DNA of 8,488 nt from an uncultured Clostridia bacterium (GCA_947628385.1 CANQZS010000067.1:1-8488); one strand, 5' to 3'. Positions 1 through 6,053 are shown, counted from the stretch's first letter. Numbers and translations: made by a program. Notes: generated from the letters alone by a model not told the origin.

Positions 1-11
1 CAAGGGGTGAA

Positions 12-34
12 TTGAAGCCGCAAAGCGGCTTCAA
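12..34. repeat. Perfect 10-bp hairpin HP1
   Basis: The arms TTGAAGCCGC (12-21) and GCGGCTTCAA (25-34) are exact reverse complements around an AAA loop. It is the first of several back-to-back hairpins in 12-126. No T-tract follows, so it is not a standard intrinsic terminator. It could belong to a dispersed intergenic repeat or be the tail of a transcript entering from the left. The window edge prevents a choice. Confidence 0.6.
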
Positions 35-35
35 G

Positions 36-67
36 AGGGGGCTGCCCTGCGATAGAGGGCGCCCCCT
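36..67. repeat. GC-rich two-part hairpin HP2
   Basis: AGGGGGC (36-42) pairs with GCCCCCT (61-67). After one bulged T (43), GCCCT (44-48) pairs with AGGGC (56-60), leaving a 7-nt loop. It starts only one base after HP1. Twelve base pairs, nearly all G-C, make it the most stable structure in the region. The following TTAAACTT is too weak a U-tract for a confident terminator call, although termination of an unseen upstream gene is possible. Confidence 0.6.
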
Positions 68-95
68 TAAACTTACGGCATATATTATGTAAGCC

Positions 96-126
96 TTTTG
101 AAACAGTCCGGTGGACTGTTTCAAAA
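96..126. repeat. Perfect 14-bp inverted repeat HP3
   Basis: TTTTGAAACAGTCC (96-109) and GGACTGTTTCAAAA (113-126) are exact reverse complements with a 3-nt GGT loop. The stem is flanked by T on the left and A on the right. This is the opposite of the A-stem-T order of a bidirectional terminator, so it does not look like one on either strand. A weaker stem, CTTAC (72-76) with GTAAG (89-93), lies between it and HP2. The group looks like one structured or repetitive unit whose function is unknown. Confidence 0.6.
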
Positions 127-190
127 TCAATTTAATATGTTTTTCTATAGTCTGAAGTTATTATATCATATTTTATTTATTTTTGCAAGT

Positions 191-258
191 ATTTGCGGAG
201 GATTTGTTTACAAACACGATATAATATGATATAATTAATAAAGATTTGCGGGAATTTG
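191..258. repeat. Near-direct repeat flanking a promoter
   Basis: ATTTGCGG-AGG-ATTTG (191-206) and ATTTGCGG-GA-ATTTG (244-258) share 13 bases with a 1-base difference in spacer length. One copy ends just before the -35 box and the other starts just after the expected transcription start. This arrangement suits a pair of regulator sites, but two copies alone cannot prove that. Confidence 0.35.
207..235 (+). promoter_or_regulatory. Sigma-A promoter of the DUF1624-rsmA unit
   Basis: A -35 box TTTACA (207-212) lies 17 bases before a perfect TATAAT (230-235), which is preceded by TGA, so it is also an extended -10. Transcription should start near 242. A second TATAAT at 220-225 has no -35 at usable spacing. 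The -35 sits inside a dyad, TTTGT (203-207) and ACAAA (210-214). In the 55-nt leader, GATCCG (261-266) can pair with CGGATC (275-280), ending just before the ribosome binding site. Confidence 0.75.
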
Positions 259-296
259 TAGATCCGGATCGGTACGGATCACGGAGGAGGTCAGGA

Positions 297-1103
297 ATGG
301 CTTTGAAGCTTGCCGGCGGAGCAGACGTCCGGAATGATGAAATTAAGACTGCGGAAGCTGCACATACTGCCATAGGCAGAAAAAACAGGGTAGGGATCCT
401 CGATACACTGAGAGGAGCGGCGATAATATTCGTAATGATCTACCATATGATGTACGATCTTATATTTTTTGCGGGTAAGGATATTCCGTTTTTCTTTTCG
501 GACGGAATGGACATCATACATAATTTTTTCCTGATAATACTTTTCTCCGTTTCTGGGATCTGCGCGGGATTTTCGGGAAATGTACTGCGGCGGGGAGCGA
601 CTCTTTTTATTCTGGGAGAGATGCTTACGCTTTTTACGGCGGCGTTCATGCCGGATAACATTATAGTGTTCGGAGTGCTTTCCTGCTTCGGAGCGTCTAT
701 GCTGATATACGGGGTAATATCTCCGGTGATGAAAAGGTTTCCGCAGCTTGCGGTATTTGCTGTGTTTGCCGCGCTTTCGGTGATATTTTTCAATTTTCAC
801 AGCGAGAAAAGCCTGTTTTTCATATTTGACAGCGTAAGGCTGAATATTCCGGACAATATAGAATATCTGTACCCGATAGGGATAACTTCGGAGAATTTCC
901 GTTCTATGGACTATTTCCCGCTGGTGCCGTTCGGGTTTATATTCCTTGCGGGAACGGGGCTTTCGGATATATTTGCAAAAAGGGAGCTTCCGGAATTTTT
1001 CTATAAAGCAAGTCTTCCGGTAATAAATTTCTGCGGGAAATATTCGCTGTGGCTGTATATAATTCATCAGCCGCTGTTTATTGCGATCGCATATCTGCTT
1101 TGA
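297..1103 (+). CDS. DUF1624 / HGSNAT-type integral membrane acyltransferase
   Basis: This is a 268-residue polytopic membrane protein of the heparan-alpha-glucosaminide N-acetyltransferase catalytic family (DUF1624). Members are thought to move acyl groups across the membrane onto a sugar-like acceptor; the substrate of bacterial forms like this is not known. Seen: a hydrophilic N-terminus (about 1-30), then the family signature LDTLRG (35-40) running into H50 and D54. Next come several hydrophobic segments, an SG motif at 86-87, DYFPL at 205-209, and a C-terminal G-x-x-S-L-x-x-Y-x-x-HQP at 247-259. H50 and H257 are the obvious candidate functional residues. The ATG at 297 is chosen because GGAGGAGG (283-290) sits 6 bases upstream; an in-frame TTG at 246 has no ribosome binding site. 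The stop is 10 bases before rsmA, so the two are probably co-transcribed. The family call is firm and the activity is not. Confidence 0.85.
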   Translation: MALKLAGGADVRNDEIKTAEAAHTAIGRKNRVGILDTLRGAAIIFVMIYHMMYDLIFFAGKDIPFFFSDGMDIIHNFFLIILFSVSGICAGFSGNVLRRGATLFILGEMLTLFTAAFMPDNIIVFGVLSCFGASMLIYGVISPVMKRFPQLAVFAVFAALSVIFFNFHSEKSLFFIFDSVRLNIPDNIEYLYPIGITSENFRSMDYFPLVPFGFIFLAGTGLSDIFAKRELPEFFYKASLPVINFCGKYSLWLYIIHQPLFIAIAYLL

Positions 1104-1113
1104 AAGGAATTTT

Positions 1114-1977
1114 ATGGAGAATCTTACAAATATTGGCGTTATAAAGGACATTCTTGAACGCTACGGCTTTTCATTCAGCAAGGGTCTGGGACAGAATTTC
1201 CTTATAAATCCGTCCGTTTGCCCTAAAATAGCGGAAATGGGCAATGCGGCGTCCGGCTGGGGAGTTTTAGAGATAGGAGCGGGTATAGGCGTGCTTACCC
1301 ATGAGCTTGCAAAGCGTGCGGATAAGGTCGCAGTGGTAGAAATAGACGGCAGGCTCATTCCGATACTGAATGAAACTCTTGCGGAGCATGACAATATAAC
1401 AATAATAAATGAGGACGTAATGAAAGCTGACCTTGCGGCGATAATAAGAGAAAATTTTTCGGGATCGAAGGTCGCCGTATGTGCAAATCTCCCGTATTAT
1501 ATCACGTCTCCGGTAATAATGCTGCTGCTGGAAAGCAGGCTCCCTATTGATTCGATAACGGTAATGGTACAAAAGGAAGCCGGAAAGCGGATATGCGCCG
1601 GAATGGGAACGCGCGACGCGGGAGCCGTTACGGCGGCGGTAAGATATTTTTCCGAGCCAAGACTGCTTTTTGATGTTTCAAGAGGAAGCTTTATGCCCTC
1701 TCCGAACGTTGATTCCTGCGTTATAAGGCTCGATGTGCGCAGAGAGCCTCCGGTATCTGTAAATGATGAGAAATTTTTCTTTAGGACGGTAAGAGGAGCG
1801 TTCTCACAGCGCAGGAAAAATCTTGCAAACAGCCTTTCCGCTTCCCTCGGTATCCCAAAGAACGACGTGTCGGAAGCAATAAAACAAACGGGACTCTCAA
1901 TGAATATCCGTCCGGAGCAGCTTTCCCTTGATGAGTTTGCAGCGCTGGCGGACGCTTTGCTGATATATTGCCGGTAA
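1114..1977 (+). CDS. rsmA: 16S rRNA (A1518/A1519) dimethyltransferase RsmA
   Basis: RsmA (KsgA) uses S-adenosylmethionine to dimethylate two adjacent adenosines in helix 45 of 16S rRNA, a late step and checkpoint in 30S assembly. Its loss gives kasugamycin resistance in other bacteria. At 287 residues it has normal length. Seen in order: GQNFL (26-30) in the N-terminal substrate segment; SAM motif I LEIGAGIG (52-59); the acidic E76-x-D78 that holds the ribose; NEDV with D101; the catalytic NLPY (115-118); F183 in the loop expected to stack on the target base; and a basic RRK (223-225) in the small helical C-terminal domain. The ATG at 1114 is preceded by AAAGGA (1103-1108), which overlaps the upstream stop codon, consistent with coupled translation; an in-frame TTG at 1081 lies inside the previous gene. 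Isoleucine is mostly coded by ATA, unlike cbp at the other end of the window. Confidence 0.96.
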   Translation: MENLTNIGVIKDILERYGFSFSKGLGQNFLINPSVCPKIAEMGNAASGWGVLEIGAGIGVLTHELAKRADKVAVVEIDGRLIPILNETLAEHDNITIINEDVMKADLAAIIRENFSGSKVAVCANLPYYITSPVIMLLLESRLPIDSITVMVQKEAGKRICAGMGTRDAGAVTAAVRYFSEPRLLFDVSRGSFMPSPNVDSCVIRLDVRREPPVSVNDEKFFFRTVRGAFSQRRKNLANSLSASLGIPKNDVSEAIKQTGLSMNIRPEQLSLDEFAALADALLIYCR

Positions 1978-1988
1978 AGAAATTTTTA

Positions 1989-2017
1989 TTGACATTCAGT
2001 ATGAAAATGTGTATAAT
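1989..2017 (+). promoter_or_regulatory. Consensus sigma-A promoter for mgtE
   Basis: TTGACA (1989-1994) and TATAAT (2012-2017) both match consensus exactly, with an ideal 17-base spacer. Transcription should start near 2023-2025. It lies only 11 bases after the rsmA stop, and I see no terminator between them. Such a strong promoter usually needs downstream control, which fits the structured leader that follows. Confidence 0.88.
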
Positions 2018-2023
2018 ATATTG

Positions 2024-2230
2024 TGTACGCGGACGCTTGGGAATCAAACGTCCGGATCAGAAATGATATGAAAGGAACGGTGATATTTATGGACGCAGGC
2101 AGTAATAACGGCATAAAACCCCGAAGTCTTAAGCTCGGATCTTGGGACGCTGTTTGCCGTCCCTTCACCGCCTGAGAAATAAAAAGTTTTATGCCTTCTG
2201 TTCCGATAGCATCGAATAGGAGGAATTATT
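2024..2230 (+). promoter_or_regulatory. Structured mgtE leader RNA, candidate cis-regulator
   Basis: From the predicted start to the mgtE ATG, the leader is about 205 nt and can form these stems. P0: CGGACG (2030-2035) with CGTCCG (2049-2054). P1: GGAAC (2074-2078) with GTTCC (2200-2204). P2: a perfect 10-bp GGCATAAAAC (2110-2119) with GTTTTATGCC (2186-2195). Nested inside P2 are CCGA (2121-2124) with TCGG (2135-2138), and GGGACG (2144-2149) with CGTCCC (2158-2163). The layout is a closed multi-branch fold, typical of riboswitches. I cannot recognise the conserved M-box (ykoK) sequences. No U-tract follows the stems, so control of translation is more likely than termination. CCGCCT (2168-2173) could pair with the ribosome binding site AGGAGG (2218-2223) with one mismatch. 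Ligand and mechanism are inference. Confidence 0.55.
2068..2175 (+). CDS. Possible 35-residue leader peptide upstream of mgtE
   Basis: An ATG at 2068 opens a frame that ends at TGA 2173-2175, with a second in-frame ATG at 2089 (28 residues). It reads MKGTVIF, then MDAGSNNG, then IKPRSLKLGS, and ends in CRPFTA. For the second ATG, AAAGGA (2071-2076) lies 12 bases upstream, which is rather far; the first has only a weak GGATCAG. The frame runs through the 5' arm of stem P2 and both nested stems, so translating ribosomes would disrupt the fold, as in attenuation by leader peptides (mgtL before mgtA in Salmonella is a known Mg2+ case). It resembles no protein I know, and a chance open frame is quite possible. 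Confidence 0.2.
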   Translation: MKGTVIFMDAGSNNGIKPRSLKLGSWDAVCRPFTA

Positions 2231-3583
2231 ATGGACAAGGATTCCGCTGTTGAGCTTCTTGAGGAAAAGAAGCTGCTTAGTCTCAGAAACGGGCTGAGCG
2301 AGATGAATCCCGCGGATATTGCCGCTCTTGTTGAGGAAATGTACGGCAGTGACAGCTTCGATGATAAAAAGCTGATACTGCTTTACCGCATATTGCCTAA
2401 GGAGCTGGCGGCTGAGGCGTTCACCTATATGGACAGCGATACGCAGATGATCCTTATAAACGCTTTTTCGGATAAGGAGCTGCGTGACGTCATCGACGAG
2501 CTTTATCTCGATGATACGGTAGATATGATCGAAGAGATGCCTGCGAATATAGTTTCACGTATCCTGCGCAATACCGACGCGGATACAAGAAAGCAGATAA
2601 ATCAGCTCCTGAATTATCCAAAGGACAGCGCAGGCTCGGTAATGACTACGGAGTTTGTGTACTTCCGCAGGGATATTACCGTTAAGGAAGCCTTTGAACG
2701 TATAAGAAAGATCGGTCTTGTAAAGGAGACCGTATACACGTGCTATGTGCTTTCCTCACACAGGAGACTTGTGGGGATAGTGACTCTTCTTGATATGCTG
2801 GTGGCAGATGAGGATACGCTTATCGAGGATATTATGGAAACCAACGTTATCTCAGTCAATACCCACGACGACAGAGAGGACGTTGCAAGAACAATGTCTA
2901 AATACGACTTCGCCGCTATCCCCGTGGTCGATAACGAGGAACGCATCGTCGGAATAATCACATTCGACGACGCTATGGACGTTCTTCAAGAGGAAAACAC
3001 CGAGGACTTTGCAAAGATGGCTGCGGTAGTTCCGGCAGATGACGAATATTTCAAAACGTCGGTGCTAAGGCACGCCAAGAGCCGTATCCCGTGGCTGCTG
3101 ATACTGATGCTTTCAGCTACCCTTACCGGCTGGATCTCTTCAAGATTTGAAGCTCAGATAGCGGTCATACCTATGCTGGTCTCATTTATGCCTATGATAA
3201 TGGGCACCGGAGGAAACTGCGGTTCTCAGAGCTCGACGCTGATAATCCGCGGCATGGCTCTTGAGGAAATACGTTTAAAGGATTTTTTCAGAGTGGTTTT
3301 CAAGGAATTCCGCATTGCGATAGTCTGTGCGGTCACGCTTGCGGTAGTAAACGGGCTTAGAGTTTTACTTGTGTATAAGGATCCGTCTCTTGCATTGGTA
3401 ATTGCTCTTTCGCTTATAGGAACGGTGGTAATAGCAAAGCTTGTGGGAGCGGCTCTTCCGATGCTTGCAAAGGCTCTGCGGCTCGACCCCGCTATAATGG
3501 CGAATCCGCTTATTTCGACCGTGGTGGATTCCTGTTCGCTGCTTATATATTTCTCCGTAGCGTCGGCAGTTCTCCACATATGA
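2231..3583 (+). CDS. mgtE: MgtE-family Mg2+ channel/transporter
   Basis: MgtE imports Mg2+ across the cytoplasmic membrane as a homodimer. Its cytosolic domains bind Mg2+ when the ion is plentiful and close the pore. The 450 residues match the family length. Seen: an N-terminal helical MgtE_N domain (about 20-125, with PADI at 27-30); two CBS domains (about 133-192 and 199-254); a connecting helix to about 285; and five membrane segments (about 286-303, 311-326, 361-381, 387-413 and 423-449). The family signature MGTGGNCGSQSS is at 324-335. D433 in the last helix, within NPLISTVVDS, is the expected pore-lining aspartate. The binding site AGGAGG (2218-2223) is 7 bases before ATG 2231. The gene has its own consensus promoter and a structured leader. 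Its stop lies within an ATGA, but the frame opened there looks spurious. Confidence 0.95.
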   Translation: MDKDSAVELLEEKKLLSLRNGLSEMNPADIAALVEEMYGSDSFDDKKLILLYRILPKELAAEAFTYMDSDTQMILINAFSDKELRDVIDELYLDDTVDMIEEMPANIVSRILRNTDADTRKQINQLLNYPKDSAGSVMTTEFVYFRRDITVKEAFERIRKIGLVKETVYTCYVLSSHRRLVGIVTLLDMLVADEDTLIEDIMETNVISVNTHDDREDVARTMSKYDFAAIPVVDNEERIVGIITFDDAMDVLQEENTEDFAKMAAVVPADDEYFKTSVLRHAKSRIPWLLILMLSATLTGWISSRFEAQIAVIPMLVSFMPMIMGTGGNCGSQSSTLIIRGMALEEIRLKDFFRVVFKEFRIAIVCAVTLAVVNGLRVLLVYKDPSLALVIALSLIGTVVIAKLVGAALPMLAKALRLDPAIMANPLISTVVDSCSLLIYFSVASAVLHI

Positions 3584-3590
3584 CGATATA

Positions 3591-3619
3591 TTGCGGCGGA
3601 ATTTTAACCGCAAATTCCG
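3591..3619 (+). promoter_or_regulatory. Two mutually exclusive hairpins after mgtE
   Basis: Eight bases after the mgtE stop, TTGCGG (3591-3596) can pair with CCGCAA (3608-3613). Alternatively, CGGAATTT (3597-3604) can pair perfectly with AAATTCCG (3612-3619). The two overlap and cannot coexist. No T-run follows, so neither is a clear terminator. They may stabilise the mgtE 3' end or modulate read-through into folC. I see no promoter in the 123-base gap. Confidence 0.35.
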
Positions 3620-3706
3620 AAATAAAACATTCTGCCGGAGCTGCTGTGATCTATGGCGGCAGGAAAATTGCTCTTTCTACAGCTTTTAACGAGGGGGACG
3701 GCAAAA

Positions 3707-4978
3707 TTGGATATATACGAAGCAATGGAATATATCGGCAGCTTTTCCAAGCTCGGAACGCCGGTAAATGACCTTCTCAGGTTCGCACGGATAATGCGCG
3801 CTCTCGGAGAGCCGCAGAAAAGGCTCAAATTTGTCCACGTGGCGGGAACGAACGGAAAAGGATCTACGGTGCGAATGACTGCGGGAGCGCTTACAAAAGC
3901 CGGATACAGAACAGGAGAATTCACCTCGCCATATATAAATATTTATAACGACAGGATCAGGATAGACGGGGTGAATATCTCGGATAATGAGCTTACGGAG
4001 ATAGTTTACCGTATCAAGCCGATCATTGACGGTCTTTGTACGGAATGTTCGCAATTCGAGATAACTACGGCAATTGCGTTTTTGTATTTTGCGTCAAAGG
4101 AATGTGATATTGTCGTCCTTGAAGCCGGTATAGGGGGACTTCTCGACTGTACGAATATCATAGAAGAGTCTTGCGTATCGGTAATAACGTCCATTTCTCT
4201 CGATCATACGGCTATACTCGGCGATACGATAGAAAAGATCGCCAGACAAAAGGCGGGGATAATAAAGCGGAATTGTCCGGTAGTGCTTGCACCGTCCCAG
4301 AGCAAGGAGGCTTATACGGTGATATACAGCACGGCTATGCAGCACGGTTCCTGCTTTGTTACGCCTAATATCGACAGGCTGACTGTGGAAAAGTGCGACT
4401 ATACGGGAAGCCGGTTCACATATAAGGGAATGACCTACATAGTTTCAATGCTGGGACGGCACCAGATAGATAACGCTCTTACGGCGATAGAGGTTCTGGA
4501 TACGCTCAGAAAAAACGGCTGGGACAGGCTTTCCTATGTGAATATTTATGAGGGAATAAAATGCGCTGAGGTGCCGAGCAGGTGCCAGATAATCCGTAAG
4601 GACAAGCCGTTCATAATGATAGACGGCGCTCATAATCCGGACGGAATGAGGACTCTTGCGGATTTCATAAGGACTATCCCCAAGATCCCTAAAATAATGG
4701 TCTGCGGAATGATGGAGGACAAGGATTGGCGGACTGCTATAGGATATATCAGCAGATATATCGACAGGGCGATCTGCGTTGATGGATTTGCTCCGAAAAC
4801 GGTATTTGCCCCTAAGCTGGCGGAAATGTTTTCCGAGGGGGAAGTTTCAAGCATAAAGGACGCTGTTTCAAGAGCGGTCTTTCTTGCGGGAAAGGACGGA
4901 ATGGTGATGATCGCAGGCTCGCTGTACCTTGCTTCGGCGATCAGGAAGCATGGCTGCTTCGATATAATAACAAATTGA
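3707..4978 (+). CDS. folC: Folylpolyglutamate synthase / dihydrofolate synthase FolC
   Basis: FolC adds glutamate to dihydropteroate and/or to the glutamate tail of folates with ATP, which retains the cofactors in the cell; it is a Mur-ligase-fold enzyme of the cytoplasm. Seen: P-loop AGTNGKGST (46-54), SPYINIYNDRI (74-84), the GGLLDCTN stretch (143-150), SLDHTAILG (164-172), K182 in QKAGIIK where the family carries its modified or Mg2+-linked lysine, and DGAHNP (306-311) opening the C-terminal domain. The position usually held by R in GGR-D-TN is L145, and this site does vary in the family. The TTG at 3707 is preferred: GAGGGGG (3691-3697) lies 9 bases upstream, and the resulting MDIYEAMEYI start and 423-residue length match relatives. 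The alternative ATG at 3653 would add 18 untypical residues with a poor ribosome binding site. The gene is followed by the PIN-like gene after 13 bases. Whether it makes dihydrofolate, polyglutamates or both cannot be read from sequence. Confidence 0.92.
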   Translation: MDIYEAMEYIGSFSKLGTPVNDLLRFARIMRALGEPQKRLKFVHVAGTNGKGSTVRMTAGALTKAGYRTGEFTSPYINIYNDRIRIDGVNISDNELTEIVYRIKPIIDGLCTECSQFEITTAIAFLYFASKECDIVVLEAGIGGLLDCTNIIEESCVSVITSISLDHTAILGDTIEKIARQKAGIIKRNCPVVLAPSQSKEAYTVIYSTAMQHGSCFVTPNIDRLTVEKCDYTGSRFTYKGMTYIVSMLGRHQIDNALTAIEVLDTLRKNGWDRLSYVNIYEGIKCAEVPSRCQIIRKDKPFIMIDGAHNPDGMRTLADFIRTIPKIPKIMVCGMMEDKDWRTAIGYISRYIDRAICVDGFAPKTVFAPKLAEMFSEGEVSSIKDAVSRAVFLAGKDGMVMIAGSLYLASAIRKHGCFDIITN

Positions 4979-4991
4979 AAGGATAGGTAAT

Positions 4992-5873
4992 ATGGTTTAT
5001 CTGGTGGACTTTGAAAATGTAAACTCTGCCGGCATTTCAGGGATACAAAAGCTAAATAAGGACGACAAGGTGTATATTTTCTATACGGTGAACGCTTCAA
5101 GCCTTTCATTTGCAGCGCATCTGAACCTGCTTTCAAGTCCTGCGGAAATAATATATTACAATGTCGCAAGCGGCGGGAAAAACGCGCTGGATTTTCAGCT
5201 TTCAAGCTTTCTCGGTTACCTTATAAGCAAGGGCGATGATAAAAATTTCTGCATAATAAGCAATGACAGAGGATTTGAATATGTCAAGGGCTTTTGGGAA
5301 AGAAACGGTCTTGCTTCGGGAATAACGATACAAGGTGCGCCGTCTATAAACCGTTCTCTGCTGCCGGAAAGACCTTTTGCGGCAAAGATACAGCAGGGAC
5401 TCAGCAAGGAGCGCATCAGGACTGATGACAGCGATCAGGAGGAGATCGTTCAGGAGGAAACGGTAATATTGCAGAACAGGAGCACGCCGGTCTCCGCTCC
5501 GCGCACATCGCTGTCCGACAGCGTACCGGAGACTGAACATACCGAGGAGGACAGCTCCGAGGAAAGACCTGCACGTAAAAAACGCGGCAGACCTAAGGGA
5601 AACAATTCCCGCTCAAAGAATGAGACAGCTCCGCATGAAACACCGCAGGAGGACGTTCCATTGTCGGCGCTCAAAGCCGCTCTCGTCAGGGGAGAGGTCA
5701 CGGCTGAGGAAAATGAGCTCCGCCAGATCATGGATCTCCTTGAAAAGGCTGCCGGAAAGCAGCATTTCTACAGGGGACTGCTGTCAATATTCGGAATGGA
5801 AAAGGGCGTTGAGGTCTATAAGCTTCTCCGTCCGGAATATACAAATCTTACAAAGCTTGTCAAACAGCAATGA
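4992..5873 (+). CDS. PIN-like (NYN-type) protein with AT-hook linker
   Basis: This is a 293-residue protein of unproven function. Residues about 1-125 look like a PIN/NYN-type nuclease fold. The N-terminal strand ends in VDFENV (5-10) with D6, E8 and N9; D67 is in NALDFQL (64-70), and the third strand ends in SNDRGF (90-95) with D92. These acidic residues sit where PIN enzymes bind metal, so RNA cleavage is plausible, but it is inference. Residues about 135-222 are low-complexity and strongly charged, probably disordered. Within them lies a basic KKRGRPKG (196-203), the core of an AT-hook that binds the minor groove of AT-rich DNA. The last about 70 residues are predicted helical and match no family I recognise. 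AAAGGA (4978-4983) lies 8 bases before the ATG. The gene follows folC by 13 bases, so it is probably in the same transcript. There is no partner antitoxin beside it, which argues against a classic VapBC toxin. Confidence 0.7.
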   Translation: MVYLVDFENVNSAGISGIQKLNKDDKVYIFYTVNASSLSFAAHLNLLSSPAEIIYYNVASGGKNALDFQLSSFLGYLISKGDDKNFCIISNDRGFEYVKGFWERNGLASGITIQGAPSINRSLLPERPFAAKIQQGLSKERIRTDDSDQEEIVQEETVILQNRSTPVSAPRTSLSDSVPETEHTEEDSSEERPARKKRGRPKGNNSRSKNETAPHETPQEDVPLSALKAALVRGEVTAEENELRQIMDLLEKAAGKQHFYRGLLSIFGMEKGVEVYKLLRPEYTNLTKLVKQQ

Positions 5874-5947
5874 TAATTTTGTTAAAATTCACGAAAATTT
5901 TATGAAAAATTTGTATAGCGAAAGGGAATTAAATTTTCCGTCCGCTA
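5874..5947 (+). other. AT-rich gap between the PIN-like gene and the cbp promoter
   Basis: This stretch is AT-rich and has no gene. An all-AT hairpin AATTTT (5875-5880) with AAAATT (5884-5889) sits just after the stop, and AAAATTTT follows at 5894-5901. Nothing here is a convincing terminator. ATAGCG (5915-5920) can pair with CGCTAT (5943-5948), enclosing GGAA (5925-5928) with TTCC (5936-5939); its 3' arm touches the -35 box of cbp. The AT tracts could act as an UP element. Confidence 0.35.
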
Positions 5948-5976
5948 TTGCTAAAAAGCCGAGGATATGGTATAAT
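5948..5976 (+). promoter_or_regulatory. Extended -10 promoter of cbp
   Basis: A perfect TATAAT (5971-5976) is preceded by TGG, giving an extended -10. A fair -35, TTGCTA (5948-5953), lies 17 bases upstream. Transcription should start near 5983, leaving a 5' leader of about 127 nt before the cbp ATG. Confidence 0.75.
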
Positions 5977-5985
5977 AATGCCAAT

Positions 5986-6008
5986 AGTGTAATGTTTGAA
6001 ACATCACT
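5986..6008 (+). promoter_or_regulatory. Dyad just downstream of the cbp start, possible operator
   Basis: ATGTTTGAAACAT (5992-6004) is a 13-bp dyad with 6-base arms around a central G. AGTG (5986-5989) and CACT (6005-6008) extend the symmetry beyond a 2-base asymmetry. It lies about 4-26 bases after the predicted start, a usual place for a repressor site, which fits an inducible sugar-phosphorolysis gene. As RNA it would form only a small stem-loop with a 3-nt loop. No regulator gene is in the window, and the binding protein is unknown. Confidence 0.4.
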
Positions 6009-6011
6009 GTT

Positions 6012-6053
6012 AGGAAAATGCTGACCAAGTCAGCGTTCCTTAGTATTTTTATT
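6012..6053 (+). terminator. Terminator-like hairpin in the cbp leader
   Basis: GCTGAC (6020-6025) pairs with GTCAGC (6029-6034) around a CAA loop. After a small internal loop (AAT opposite G), AGGAA (6012-6016) pairs with TTCCT (6036-6040). TATTTTTATT (6044-6053) follows. The stem and U-rich tail resemble an intrinsic terminator, but the tail starts a few bases after the stem and is interrupted. Because the promoter is only about 30 bases upstream, it would act as an attenuator of cbp rather than as the end of the preceding operon. Confidence 0.4.

Noticed and set aside
96..126. Bidirectional intrinsic terminator
   Set aside because: The flanks are T before and A after the stem, the reverse of what termination on either strand needs, and the nearest T-run (about 140) is too far away.
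291..1151. Long antisense open frame (286 codons) opposite the DUF1624 gene
   Set aside because: It is the complement of a well-supported membrane protein gene. Its translation is rich in R, K, Y and H with no recognisable domain, and it lacks a supported start.
2024..2230. M-box (ykoK) Mg2+ riboswitch, expected before mgtE
   Set aside because: I could not find the conserved M-box segments or its overall layout. The leader is reported as an unassigned structured RNA instead.
3580..3771. 63-codon frame starting in the ATGA overlap with the mgtE stop
   Set aside because: It has no ribosome binding site, runs 65 bases into folC, and its product resembles no family. The attractive ATGA overlap alone is not enough.
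4992..5873. VapC-type toxin of a toxin-antitoxin pair
   Set aside because: The protein is more than twice the usual VapC length, has extra linker and C-terminal regions, and has no small antitoxin gene next to it.
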